A stretch of 64,000 bases of DNA from Caldilinea sp. CFX5 (GCA_021405325.1 QWII01000002.1:124001-188000); one strand, 5' to 3'. Numbered from the stretch's first letter, positions 52,179 to 60,752 are shown. Translations and numbers: made by a program. The notes: generated from the sequence alone by a model not told the origin.

Positions 52179-54968
52179 ATCGCTGAGGCGATTGTCTGGG
52201 CAGAGCCTGCCGCGGGCCGCACAGCGCACGTTGAGCTGACTGTTGACAAACGAACCACCGCGCACCACACGACGGGTGTCGGCGCCAGCCGCCAGCTTTT
52301 CACGACCGTCCGCCGGGTCGTAGGGATAACCATAAGTTAGTTTTTGGCCATCGATTCCCCATAGACTGCTGGCCCACTCCCACACATTGCCCGCCATATC
52401 GGCAGCGCCACACACGGCGTTGCCATGGGGGAAGGCGCCTACGGCTGAAGTGCTGCCGATACGGGTAGCGTTCATATTACAATGATCGGCTGCTTTTCCG
52501 CTATTGCCCCACGGATAGCTGTGGCCATCGGTGTGACGGGCGGCGCGCTCCCATTCCACTTCGGTCGGTAGGCGTATGGCTTGCCCCGTCCGTTCACTAA
52601 GCCAACGGCAAAAAGCCAGCGCTTCGTACCAACTCACCCCAACTTGCGGATGGTTGGCAATGGCGAAGCGCGGGCCATAGGTTGCCGGTTGATTTGCCCA
52701 TTCCTCAATGTACTCTTGGCGTTCGATTGACCAACTCCGACAGCGAAGCTGCCCATCCCGCCAAGAATTCAAGGCGGTGGCTTCTTGCCAATAAGGGGCG
52801 TGGGCATAACCGCCGGCTGCTACAAAGGTCTGATATTGGGCGACGGTAATGGGATAGCGACTGATGGCGAAGGGCTGGCGCAGCACATAGGGAAACTGAG
52901 GCATTTCATCATCATAGGCATCGTTATCTTGCGCCCTGTTACTGCCCATGAGGAAGGGTCCTGCCCCAATCGTCACCCAATCCAGATCGGGCAAACTGTT
53001 TTTAACACCCACCCCCGGACGCGGGTCGCCTAAGCGGCCCAACGCCGCACCGGCTGCACCGCGCAGCAACCCACCGGCCACTAGGGTCGGCGCAAAAAGC
53101 TGCAACAGGCGCGGTTTGACCACAGCCATCGTTTCGGCGTCCCGGCTGTCTAATTCTAAGAGCGCGTTGGCCGCGATTTCGGCGGCGACCAACGCCGCTT
53201 CGCCCTGGTCGACACTAGTTGCCAGGCCGCGCACCAGCGCCAGGGCATTCTCCTGACTGCGCAAGCCAAGGTAGCCGACGGTCAATAGGACTGTCTCGCG
53301 CCACCAACTCTGGGTGAGACGGCTTTCTGCGGTCAGAAAAGCCACCATCTTGTCGCTCTCACGCAGGCTTTCAACCAGATAGAAGGCGCAGAGAAATTCC
53401 TGAAAGGTCAAGTGGAGAAAGCGATAGCGCCCGCCCCGTTCATCGAGCAGGCTCCCCCGTTCGCGCATGGCCTGGATAAAGGTGGCCAGGGCGCTTTCCA
53501 CTTTCTCTTCGCCATGTTTGCGCGCCAACGGCGGGCGAAGCCACGCCCGCAGTTGCTCTTCACTGACCGTGCGATCCGCCGCCCCCGCACTCATCATCTG
53601 AAAAGCCAGATAGGCCAGCAAATTGCGCTTTTCGGTCAGCGTACCGCCCCAGTCGGCCAGTTCAAAGGTGCTCTGGCTGGTGGGGTGGTGCTTCTCGGCC
53701 AGCAGCACATCGACACACTTTTCGTATAACTCAGCCCGCTCATCGGGCAGGCGGCGTTGGTTATAATGGACAATCGCTACAATCGTCACCAGCAACGGCG
53801 ACTCGACCAGGGGCGGCTCCTGGCGGGCGGCGCGCAACGCTTCCAGATGGCGGATCGCCGCCTGTAAACGCGCCGTCTCCGCCGCCGCGTCCTGGGTGTT
53901 GTAGGCCGCGGCGCACCAACGGGCCGCCAGCGCCGCCACCTGCGTATCGGTCATCGGTTGCACCTCGGCCACGCGGAACTCTTCGGGCAGCACGGTGTCG
54001 CCGCGGTGGGCGCGGGTGCGACAGGTGACGACGATCTGGCGCAGACCGCGATTGTTGGCGACATTTTCCACCGCCTGGCGCACCAACCAGCGCTCCCGTT
54101 CATCGGCCACTTCATCCAGGCCATCGAGCAAGAGGATGCAGGATTGCCCCTGCATCAGCAGCCGTTCAAAAAAGTCAGTCGGTAAGCCCAGGGCCGCCTC
54201 CTGGCGAATCAACGACTGGCTAATAAAGGCGGTCAAGGTGCCTTGACGGGCGTCGCCGGCGCCCACCGCTTCTTTACGGTAGCGGTTATAGTCGCTCAAG
54301 GTGACAAAGATGGGTAAAGGCAAGGGGTCGGCCAGCCCCAACGCTTCAGCGCCGAGCTGCGTTGCGCCGGTACGCAGCGCCGTCGCCAACGTGGCCGCAA
54401 TCAAATGAAGATAGGTCGTCTTGCCCGACCCCGGCCCGCCGACAATCATCAGCCGGGGACCGAGGGTCAACAGTTGGTTCATGTCGATCACGGCGCGCTG
54501 AGCCTCGCCCAATACCTCTTCCGCGCCGCGGCGTTGGCTCGTGCGCCCGCTTGGCTCTGTGCGCGCCGGGTTGATGGTGGCCGCCAGCGCGACATAGACA
54601 TCATCCAGCGTGAGATCGAGCACTTGGAGTTCGCGCCGCTCGATGCCGCGCAACCGTAATTTCCCATAGCGGTTGCTCACCCAGGCCAGATAGCGCTCCA
54701 GGGCCTGATCAAACGCCGCTTGGTCCAACTCGGCGCGACCGGGCGCTTGCAGATAGACGGTGCGAATATAGGTGATGCTGTTGTTGTCGCCGATAATGTT
54801 GCGGTCGCCGGTGGCAATGGCGCTGTTGTCCAGATCGCGACCGATCGCGACGCCACGGCGGTGCGCCTTTGTCTCGGGCTTGTCCGTCGTCGGCGCAGCT
54901 ATCGGTGGTGGACGGCGGTTGTGTACGGCCAGCCAGATAGCGACTGCGCCGGCGGCGACCATTGCCAA
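52143..54968 (-). CDS. STAND (NACHT-type) NTPase fused to FGE-type C-lectin fold, DGR-type variable protein 1
   Basis: The intact frame encodes 941 residues. A membrane helix (MVAAGAVAIWLAVH) at the N-terminus is followed by GDRNIIGDNNSITYI and a helical linker. The STAND ATPase has Walker A GGPGSGKT (177-184) and Walker B LLLDGLDE (279-286). Helical repeats follow. Residues about 663-941 form a formylglycine-generating-enzyme-like fold (DWVTIGAGPFLMG, RYPITVAQY, GVSWYEALAFCRWLSE, NVWEWASS, VVRGGSF, DVGFRVV). The catalytic cysteine pattern of true FGE is not evident, so it is a ligand-binding version. Residues 909-930 are the variable segment. The frame begins at TTG 54968, but an upstream fragment in another frame (54899-55105) seems to supply the real start. 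STAND proteins are conflict-system switches; here the sensor is probably the variable lectin domain. Confidence 0.88.
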   Translation of the reverse strand: MAMVAAGAVAIWLAVHNRRPPPIAAPTTDKPETKAHRRGVAIGRDLDNSAIATGDRNIIGDNNSITYIRTVYLQAPGRAELDQAAFDQALERYLAWVSNRYGKLRLRGIERRELQVLDLTLDDVYVALAATINPARTEPSGRTSQRRGAEEVLGEAQRAVIDMNQLLTLGPRLMIVGGPGSGKTTYLHLIAATLATALRTGATQLGAEALGLADPLPLPIFVTLSDYNRYRKEAVGAGDARQGTLTAFISQSLIRQEAALGLPTDFFERLLMQGQSCILLLDGLDEVADERERWLVRQAVENVANNRGLRQIVVTCRTRAHRGDTVLPEEFRVAEVQPMTDTQVAALAARWCAAAYNTQDAAAETARLQAAIRHLEALRAARQEPPLVESPLLVTIVAIVHYNQRRLPDERAELYEKCVDVLLAEKHHPTSQSTFELADWGGTLTEKRNLLAYLAFQMMSAGAADRTVSEEQLRAWLRPPLARKHGEEKVESALATFIQAMRERGSLLDERGGRYRFLHLTFQEFLCAFYLVESLRESDKMVAFLTAESRLTQSWWRETVLLTVGYLGLRSQENALALVRGLATSVDQGEAALVAAEIAANALLELDSRDAETMAVVKPRLLQLFAPTLVAGGLLRGAAGAALGRLGDPRPGVGVKNSLPDLDWVTIGAGPFLMGSNRAQDNDAYDDEMPQFPYVLRQPFAISRYPITVAQYQTFVAAGGYAHAPYWQEATALNSWRDGQLRCRSWSIERQEYIEEWANQPATYGPRFAIANHPQVGVSWYEALAFCRWLSERTGQAIRLPTEVEWERAARHTDGHSYPWGNSGKAADHCNMNATRIGSTSAVGAFPHGNAVCGAADMAGNVWEWASSLWGIDGQKLTYGYPYDPADGREKLAAGADTRRVVRGGSFVNSQLNVRCAARGRLCPDNRLSDVGFRVVRAPGL
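52179..52244 (-). other. Candidate DGR variable region 1
   Basis: Twenty-two codons inside the FGE-like fold, between SFV and VGFRVV. Compared with 56214-56279, 14 codons differ, none synonymously: 10 first-position, 10 second-position and 1 third-position change. Codons such as AAC, CTC, GGC, TGC, GAC and AGC all reduce to AAC by changing only bases 1 and 2, as adenine-specific mutagenesis predicts. Invariant codons (GTG CGC TGT GCG GCC CGC, CCA, CGC) contain almost no adenine. Confidence 0.75.
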
Positions 54969-55105
54969 CCAGAGCCAAAGTCGGTGTCTGGTGAAAAATC
55001 AGCCAGGTCCGCACTGATCAAGCTCGCCGTCAGATTGCCCACAAAGAGCAACAGGGCGATGCCTGCCGGTAGTAGCCATATCCCAACGTGCTTTGAACGT
55101 TCCAT
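54899..55105 (-). pseudogene. Frameshifted N-terminal segment of STAND protein 1
   Basis: From the ATG at 55105 (GAGGTG ribosome site upstream) the frame reads MERSKHVGIWLLPAGIALLL, a first membrane helix, then ISADLADFSPDTDF. At about 54986 it leaves the frame of the downstream gene. Adding one T to the TTT run there would join it to WLWLAMVAAGAVAIWLAVH, giving a typical two-helix N-terminus. The break may be a real mutation, a programmed -1 shift or a sequencing error. Confidence 0.65.
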
Positions 55106-55242
55106 TGTTTCTTCACCTCGGTGGAAAGGGTTTGGCGGCAAACGACCGGTCACGAACCAGGCGCATTCACTTTTTCACAGGTTGTGGTTTGCGATTGACA
55201 CCTAGGTCTGCCCACTATAGAAAGTAGGAGCAGATCGCTTTG

Positions 55243-55749
55243 CTATGACTTTGTTGAAAGAAGGGCCTGCAATTGTTTTAGATTAACCTGAGGATCACGG
55301 CGGCTGGCCAGGATCAGACTGGCGCGGATAGACTTGGCTGCTAGAGCTTGCACAAGCTGGCCGGGTAGTGCGGTTAATTCAACGTGAGCAAGTATATGAT
55401 TGACACTTGAGCGATCGCTAAATAACAATTTGGCCAAGACATCCTCGACCCCAGCGAAATCAACAGCCGTCAACCGCCCTACGACTTGTCGAACCAGGCT
55501 CTGTTCCAGCGTTAATAGCCGACCACGGACTAAAGAAGGATAGCGCAAACGGGCAGCGGCCCAATCTTTCAGCAGGTAATCGTAGGCGCTTGCTTTGTGA
55601 ATTTGTGTGCTGACACCGGCGACCACAATGTCTGGTTGCGCCAGATTATAGGCATCGCTGCTGATAATGACCGCCGGGCGTACTTTGCCGCCGCTCAGAT
55701 CGCTGTACTCATAGGGGACGGCAATGACATCACCGCGTCGGTACGCCAT
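55243..55749 (-). CDS. MazF/PemK-type toxin
   Basis: A 168-residue protein. The start YRRGDVIAVPYEYSDLSGGK, then VRPAVIISSDAYN and VVAGVSTQI, and the core SLVRGRLLTLEQSLVRQVVG are the standard MazF/PemK endoribonuclease fold (about residues 1-115). The family cuts mRNA and is held inactive by a cognate antitoxin. A C-terminal extension of about 55 residues (about 115-168) is not part of the usual domain. Its start overlaps the end of the upstream antitoxin gene by 20 bp, the normal arrangement. The operon lies between the two STAND/FGE genes on the same strand. Confidence 0.88.
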   Translation of the reverse strand: MAYRRGDVIAVPYEYSDLSGGKVRPAVIISSDAYNLAQPDIVVAGVSTQIHKASAYDYLLKDWAAARLRYPSLVRGRLLTLEQSLVRQVVGRLTAVDFAGVEDVLAKLLFSDRSSVNHILAHVELTALPGQLVQALAAKSIRASLILASRRDPQVNLKQLQALLSTKS

Positions 55750-55981
55750 TGTCCACCTCGGTTACATACCAGTCGTCGGGCATCTCCTCCCAGTCCTCAC
55801 GCATGGTCGATACGGCGAACCAATAGTCACTGGTCGGCGATGGATCGGTCTGTGCAAAAAGCAGACCTAGTGCCTGCTCAACTACTAACCCTTCGCTGAC
55901 GCCCCAGCTTTGCGCCTGTTCATGCAACTGGCGGACGATCTCTTCCGCCAGCGATAGCTTGATTTCAAGCATGACTGACAT
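55730..55981 (-). CDS. Antitoxin of the MazF-type pair
   Basis: An 83-residue protein. The N-terminus MSVMLEIKLSLAEEIVRQLH and following helix SEGLVVEQALGLLF look like a ribbon-helix-helix DNA-binding domain. The acidic C-terminal tail (REDWEEMPDDWYVTEVDNG) is the likely toxin-binding region. The ATG at 55981 has AGGAG seven bases upstream and fits much better than longer frames, which would run into the conserved block of the neighbouring STAND gene. It is upstream of and overlaps the toxin gene, so it should autoregulate the operon. Confidence 0.85.
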   Translation of the reverse strand: MSVMLEIKLSLAEEIVRQLHEQAQSWGVSEGLVVEQALGLLFAQTDPSPTSDYWFAVSTMREDWEEMPDDWYVTEVDNGVPTR

Positions 55982-56140
55982 TTTTCTACTCCTACCCTGC
56001 TGACTTACAACTGTTCTTCCTGATTGCATGAACGGTAGCATAGCACAGCTTGCGCGATTTCGCATCTGTTGCATGGCCTTCGGGTTCATTACGCCTCCGG
56101 CGCCAATCGACGCTGGAAGTTCCCCAGAGAGCAGAGGCTC

Positions 56141-56213
56141 CGTCGTACAGCGATGGCGCCTTGCGCCCGCGATGCGATCAAAGGCCGGGGACACGCACCA
56201 CTCGAAACCCGAC
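56141..56213 (-). other. Candidate initiation-of-mutagenic-homology block, copy 2
   Basis: The counterpart of 52106-52178: 12 final codons of the second STAND gene plus 37 bp after its stop. Forty-three bases (56148-56190) are identical to the other copy. A weaker hairpin-like CTGGGGAACTTCCAG lies 25-40 bp further downstream, at the position of the strong hairpin in copy 1. The rest of 55982-56177 has no gene. Confidence 0.6.
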
Positions 56214-59012
56214 AACGTTGTAGCGAATGGATGGGAGGTACCCGAAGCGGGCCGCACAGCGCACGTAGTAGTCATTGTAGACGAACGCGCCGCCCCGCAC
56301 CACACGCCGATCGTCACCCGTCGGGGCGTCGTCCACTTGCACGGCGTAATCCTGATAGTTTTCACGCCATTTAGTGCTGCACCATTCCCACACATTGCCG
56401 CTCATATCCGCTGCGCCGCAGGCAGCACGCCCACTGGGAAAGCTGCCTACGGGTGAGGGACTGCCAATGCCGGTATCGGCCATATTGCAATGCCGAGCAT
56501 GAAATTCATCGCCCCACGGATAGCGGCGGCCGTCGGTGTGACAGGCCGCGCACTCCCATTCCGCTTCTGTGGGCAGACGCACGGAGTTGCCCAACTTTTC
56601 TGACAACCAACGACAAAAGGCCAGCGCCTCATACCAGCTTATGCCAATCTGCGGCTGGTTGGGGGCGTCAAAGCCTGAACCATAGTTGGCTGGACCTTGT
56701 ACCCAGCCTTCGATTGATTCTTGTTGTTCAACTGACCAAGTGTGGCAGCGTAGTTGCCCACCCTGCCAGATGCCTTGCTCTGCGGCTTCCTGCCAATAGG
56801 GCGCATGGTCATAGCCACCAGCATCGACAAAGAGTTGATATTGGGTAACGGTAATCGGGTAACGACTGATCTGGTAAGCCTGTTGGAGCAAGCAACAGGT
56901 GAACTGGGGGCGACCATCAAATGGTCCATCGCCACCCATAATAAAGGGTTCTGCCTGGACTGCCACCCAATCAATATCCGGCGCCCCATTCTTCACCCCC
57001 ACGCCTGGCCGTTCATCGTCCAACCAGCCGAGCGTCCGACCGGCGGTGGCCCGGTCGACCGGCGGCAGATGGCCCCCACCCACCAGGGCCATGAGCCAAC
57101 TCCTGACACGCGCAAGCGTCTCCAGGTCGTTGGTGTCATACTGTGGGTCAAGCCGTTTGTAAACGCCCGTTTCCACCAGCAGTTGACCGGCCAGCAGCGC
57201 CGCCCACCAGTCGCTATCGGCGGCCTTTTGTAGCTGTTCCGTTTCACAGCGTTGACCACAGAGCCGCGCCACCAGGCTCCAGGCGGCATAGGGCGTGCCG
57301 CGCGCCACCTTGGCGCCGGCCAGCAAAAAGACCTCACGCCAGCGTTCGGGGTCATCGCGCACCAGCTTAACCAAGAAGTTGGGGAAGCCATTGGCGGTCA
57401 GGTGGCGCGCGGCCAGATACTCTTGGAAGGTGCGATGGGGAAAGCTGTAGACCCCTTCACCCCGGTTGGTCAGCAGGCCGGCGCGGTCGCGAATATACTC
57501 TAACACACGCGCCTGTTTGAGATCGGGGTCGTTGGCGGCGTGCAGGAGGGCGGTTACCAGTTTGCCCTCCTCAATATCGGCGGCGCCGGTGGCGGTCGTC
57601 TGGCCGGCGTGAACTTCGTAGGCCAGCTTTTCCAGCGCGTCCCGCACTTGCGGCTGGGGACAGCGCAGCCATTCCGCCATACTCTCGGTCTGGAGCAGCG
57701 GCTGCCCATCGCTGTCCAGCACAATCTTGGGGCGCTCCCAGATGTCGAGCAAGAGTTCCATGCTCTCTTCATAAAGCTGCTCACGAGCATCGGGCAGGCT
57801 GCCGCGCCAGGCGTGGAGCGAGGCCATCAGGGTCAAGAGTAGGGGGCGGGGCGCAAGTTCGCGCAGGTGGGCGCCACGGGCAATGGCGTTTTTTAGCAGC
57901 GTGGCACGGCCCTGCGCTTCGGCGGCGCTCAAGCCGGCGCGCGCCTGAGCCAGATGGGCATACCAACGTTCCACAAAGGCGTCAATCTGTTCCTGGGTAA
58001 AGGGGGCCAACACCGCTTCGCTAAAACCGGGCAGGCGCCACTGCTGCCGCTGGTAGGCATAGGTGCGGCTGGTGAGCAGAATACGCACCCGTGGAAAGCG
58101 ACGTTGCCAGGCCAATATTGCCGTCTTGACGCCGTCGCGCTGCTGGGCACCCTCCGGCACTTCATCCAGACCATCGAGGATGAGCAAGCCGCCCCGTTCC
58201 ATCAGATGGCGGTTGAGCAGGGGCGCAAAGCCGGGGACGCTCTGCTCCAAGCGTTGGGTGAGGTAGCGCCAGATCTGATCGTCGCCGCTTCCCAACGCCG
58301 CCAGGTGGGCGGCAAAGCTGCGCAAGACCACCCGCACCGGCAGCAGCGGCCCCACTGTCCACTCTGCGCCGAGGCGGGACAAGTTGGCATGAGTCAACCC
58401 CAACAACTCCCCGGCCAGCGAGAGCGCCAGAAAGTTGGTAAAGGTCGTCTTGCCGGAGCCGGGGTCACCCAGCAACGCGGCGTAGGGTTCAGCGGCGGCA
58501 AAGGCCAGAGCCGCTTGCCGTTCCCGTTCGGCCCCTTCCAAGTGGTCAACCGGCGCCGCCGACGGTTCGCCGCGTTCCTTGCGCCTGCCCTTCCGCGCAA
58601 TGGTGCGTACTGTGTCCAGCGCTGTGTAGACAGCGGCCAGTTCCAGCCGCGCCTCGCCCTGGTCGCTGACCATGCGCCGGTCAACGCCGGAGAGGTCGAG
58701 GGCGCCGGTGTCGCCTACCACTTGGTTCAGATAAGTCCAGAGCAATTCCTTGGGATCGACCTGCCCCGGCGCCGGCGGCGCCTGAAAGATGGCCGATTGG
58801 ATCGTCAGGCCGGCAACGCTGCCCAGATAGCTGTTCTGGTTGCCGGTGATGATCACGTTGTCCTGCATATTGCCACCAGCGACAACGTTTTTACCCGACG
58901 CCAGTCCGCCGACGCCGGCTTGCTGAGCCGCCAGTTGGGCGTGGAGCTGGGCTTTCTCTTGTTCGACAGCGGCCAGGCGAGCCAACAGTTCTTCACGGGT
59001 CATAGCGCTCAT
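56178..59012 (-). CDS. STAND (NACHT-type) NTPase fused to FGE-type C-lectin fold, DGR-type variable protein 2
   Basis: A 944-residue soluble protein. A short coiled coil (EELLARLAAVEQEKAQLHAQ) and a repeat-like strand (GGNMQDNVIITGNQNSYLG) precede the STAND ATPase with Walker A GDPGSGKT (182-189) and Walker B LILDGLDE (277-284), followed by arginine-finger-like LLTSRTYAYQRQQW. Helical repeats (PFPHRTFQEYLAARHL-type) follow. The last 275 residues are the FGE-like fold (DWVAVQAEPFIMGG, RYPITVTQY, GISWYEALAFCRWLSE, NVWEWCST, VVRGGAF, VVGFRVV). Unlike protein 1 it has no membrane helix. Codons 56214-56279 are the variable segment. It is transcribed towards the toxin-antitoxin pair and STAND gene 1, so all could share a transcript. 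Confidence 0.9.
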   Translation of the reverse strand: MSAMTREELLARLAAVEQEKAQLHAQLAAQQAGVGGLASGKNVVAGGNMQDNVIITGNQNSYLGSVAGLTIQSAIFQAPPAPGQVDPKELLWTYLNQVVGDTGALDLSGVDRRMVSDQGEARLELAAVYTALDTVRTIARKGRRKERGEPSAAPVDHLEGAERERQAALAFAAAEPYAALLGDPGSGKTTFTNFLALSLAGELLGLTHANLSRLGAEWTVGPLLPVRVVLRSFAAHLAALGSGDDQIWRYLTQRLEQSVPGFAPLLNRHLMERGGLLILDGLDEVPEGAQQRDGVKTAILAWQRRFPRVRILLTSRTYAYQRQQWRLPGFSEAVLAPFTQEQIDAFVERWYAHLAQARAGLSAAEAQGRATLLKNAIARGAHLRELAPRPLLLTLMASLHAWRGSLPDAREQLYEESMELLLDIWERPKIVLDSDGQPLLQTESMAEWLRCPQPQVRDALEKLAYEVHAGQTTATGAADIEEGKLVTALLHAANDPDLKQARVLEYIRDRAGLLTNRGEGVYSFPHRTFQEYLAARHLTANGFPNFLVKLVRDDPERWREVFLLAGAKVARGTPYAAWSLVARLCGQRCETEQLQKAADSDWWAALLAGQLLVETGVYKRLDPQYDTNDLETLARVRSWLMALVGGGHLPPVDRATAGRTLGWLDDERPGVGVKNGAPDIDWVAVQAEPFIMGGDGPFDGRPQFTCCLLQQAYQISRYPITVTQYQLFVDAGGYDHAPYWQEAAEQGIWQGGQLRCHTWSVEQQESIEGWVQGPANYGSGFDAPNQPQIGISWYEALAFCRWLSEKLGNSVRLPTEAEWECAACHTDGRRYPWGDEFHARHCNMADTGIGSPSPVGSFPSGRAACGAADMSGNVWEWCSTKWRENYQDYAVQVDDAPTGDDRRVVRGGAFVYNDYYVRCAARFGYLPSIRYNVVGFRVVRVPGL
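56214..56279 (-). other. Candidate DGR variable region 2
   Basis: Twenty-two codons aligned one to one with 52179-52244. The encoded segment is YNDYYVRCAARFGYLPSIRY followed by NV. TAC, TTC, CTC, TCC, GAC and AAC codons are all one- or two-base changes from AAC at positions 1 and 2. Only the third codon (GAC against CAG) needs a third-base change. Confidence 0.75.
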
Positions 59013-59079
59013 AAGGGGTCGATTTCCTTTGGTTAGTGAAGCAGGAAAGAGCGGCTTTTATTGGATACGATGCAACCCA

Positions 59080-59108
59080 CGCCTCGCCGGCCCATGACCG
59101 GCGAGGCG
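59080..59108. repeat. Perfect 11-bp-stem hairpin
   Basis: CGCCTCGCCGG (59080-59090), loop of seven, complement CCGGCGAGGCG (59098-59108). It lies in the divergent region between STAND gene 2 and the ABC-transporter operon. Confidence 0.7.
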
Positions 59109-59194
59109 CGAAATCGTGACTTTTATTGTACTTGATGTTGCCCACCGCGCCAAGCGCCGCATCGGCTGGGGTCGGCAATGCCCCAAAAGCCACT

Positions 59195-59223
59195 TTGACA
59201 GCACACAAAGGGCAAGCTATAAT
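59195..59223 (+). promoter_or_regulatory. Exact-consensus promoter of the sugar ABC operon
   Basis: TTGACA (59195-59200), 17-bp spacer, TATAAT (59218-59223), a perfect sigma70 consensus. Downstream, AATTCAATACCCA (from 59221) and GAATTGATACCCACT (about 59256-59270) form a near-direct repeat, and AATTCAA/TTGAATT form an inverted pair, so an operator in the leader is possible. A strong promoter with such repeats is usually repressor-controlled. Confidence 0.75.
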
Positions 59224-59285
59224 TCAATACCCAGTCCATTCCAATATCCTATAGTTGAATTGATACCCACTGGAGGCGCTCGACT

Positions 59286-60620
59286 ATGCAACGCAATACG
59301 TTTTCGTCTCACCTCTCGCGTCGTGATCTCCTAAAGGCTATGGGCCTCACCACTGGGGCTATGCTGGTGGCGGCCTGCGCACCGGCTGTCGCGCCCAGCG
59401 GCGGCAGCGCACCAGCGGCGGCAGCCGGCGGCCCGGTCAAAATGGAGTTGTGGACCTTTGTCAACACCCATGCCCGTTGGTATCGCTCCATGGCCGAAGA
59501 TTACAAGAAAGAGGTCAACCCGGATTTTGAGCTAAATGTTACCGAGATTGCCTATGGCGACATGCACGACAAGCTGCAAATCGCCCTCCAGACCGGCGGC
59601 GTCGGCGCGCCCGATGTGTCGGATATTGAACAGGGGCGCTTTGGCGGTTTCCTCCGCGGCGCCGATCCGGGGTTGGTGGATCTAAAAGACCGCTTGACGG
59701 AAGGCGGTTATCTGGAAAAGTTGGTGGCGGCGCGGGAAGCGCTGTACAGCTACCAGGGCAAAATTTACGGTATTGAACATGCGCTCACACCGGTGGTTCT
59801 CTACTACCGTGGCGACATTTGGGAGGGCGCCGGCGTCAACCTGGAAGAGATTGAGACCTGGGATGACTACATTGCCGCCGCCAAACAAGTTGTCAGTGAT
59901 GATGTCAAAGCGCTGGCTTTCCCGGCCCATGATGTGCTGTTGCGCCAACGGGGCGCCGACTACTTTGACGCCGAGGGCAATGTGACGCTTGACGCCGCGC
60001 TCTCGGTAGAAACGATGGACTGGATTCTGGGCCTGCGCGACACCCACGGCATTGCCACCCAAGCCCCTGCTACCGGTGATGAGTGGTGGGCCGCCGTGAA
60101 TGACGGCAAATTTATCTCGCAGGTGGGCGCGGATTGGTATGGCGGCTTCTTCAAAGACAATGCGCCTGATCTCAAGGGCAAGTGGAAAGCCATTCCATTG
60201 CCGGCCTGGGAAGCGGGTGGCATCCGCACCAGTTGCCACGGCGGCACCGGCTCCTGCATTGTCAAAACCAGCCCCAACGTGGAAGAAGCGTGGAAATTCC
60301 TGGAATATAGCATGTTATCGGTCGAAGGCAATGTGCGCCGCTTTGAGATGACCACCCTCTTCCCGCCCTTTATCCCGGCGATGGAGAATGAACGGCTCCA
60401 CGCCGCTGACGAATATTTCTCCGGCCAGGATATGGGCGCGCTCTTTGCCAAAGTCGGCCCCGATGTGCCGGCCCAATACCAAAGCCCCTATCGCGCCGAA
60501 CTCAACAGCCAACTCGGCCCGCGGCAACAAGAGATGCTCGACGGTGCGGTCAAGCCGGCGGATGTCTATACCGAGGTGTCGGAGGCGATTCGCAAGGTGA
60601 TTGCGGAGGAGAAGGCGTGA
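59286..60620 (+). CDS. Sugar ABC transporter substrate-binding lipoprotein, first
   Basis: A 444-residue binding protein. The N-terminus has a twin-arginine signal ([17 protein letters not shown]) ending in a lipobox (LVAAC), so it is exported folded and then lipid-anchored, as is common in Chloroflexota. The mature part is a family 1 solute-binding protein ([56 protein letters not shown]). It captures a sugar or oligosaccharide for the permeases encoded at 62332 and 63274. It is the first gene behind the consensus promoter and is followed by a second binding-protein gene. Confidence 0.92.
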   Translation: MQRNTFSSHLSRRDLLKAMGLTTGAMLVAACAPAVAPSGGSAPAAAAGGPVKMELWTFVNTHARWYRSMAEDYKKEVNPDFELNVTEIAYGDMHDKLQIALQTGGVGAPDVSDIEQGRFGGFLRGADPGLVDLKDRLTEGGYLEKLVAAREALYSYQGKIYGIEHALTPVVLYYRGDIWEGAGVNLEEIETWDDYIAAAKQVVSDDVKALAFPAHDVLLRQRGADYFDAEGNVTLDAALSVETMDWILGLRDTHGIATQAPATGDEWWAAVNDGKFISQVGADWYGGFFKDNAPDLKGKWKAIPLPAWEAGGIRTSCHGGTGSCIVKTSPNVEEAWKFLEYSMLSVEGNVRRFEMTTLFPPFIPAMENERLHAADEYFSGQDMGALFAKVGPDVPAQYQSPYRAELNSQLGPRQQEMLDGAVKPADVYTEVSEAIRKVIAEEKA

Positions 60621-60661
60621 GATAAAGAGTGGGCATTACCGATGTAATGTATCCCCATATT

Positions 60662-60752
60662 CGGCCAGACCGCGAAGGTGGTTGTCGCTGGCCGTCGCGG
60701 GATGATGCGTAAGCAATAATTAATTGTGAATGGAAAATGATTAATGATTGCT
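60662..60752. repeat. Hairpins between the two binding-protein genes
   Basis: CGGCCAG/CTGGCCG (60662-60668 with 60688-60694) is followed by AGCAAT-ATTAATT and its approximate complement ending in ATTGCT (60712-60752). The second pair resembles the outer arms at 4982-5090. It may reduce read-through and set the ratio between genes. Confidence 0.5.

Noticed and set aside
55730..56395. A 221-residue protein extending the antitoxin frame upstream
   Set aside because: The extra 138 residues overlap the conserved block and the variable end of STAND gene 2 on the same strand and look random; the AGGAG site at 55981 marks the real start.
52143..59012. FGE-like domains as true sulfatase-activating enzymes
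   Set aside because: No sulfatase is encoded nearby, the domains are fused to STAND ATPases and the usual catalytic cysteine pair is not evident, so a ligand-binding fold is more likely.
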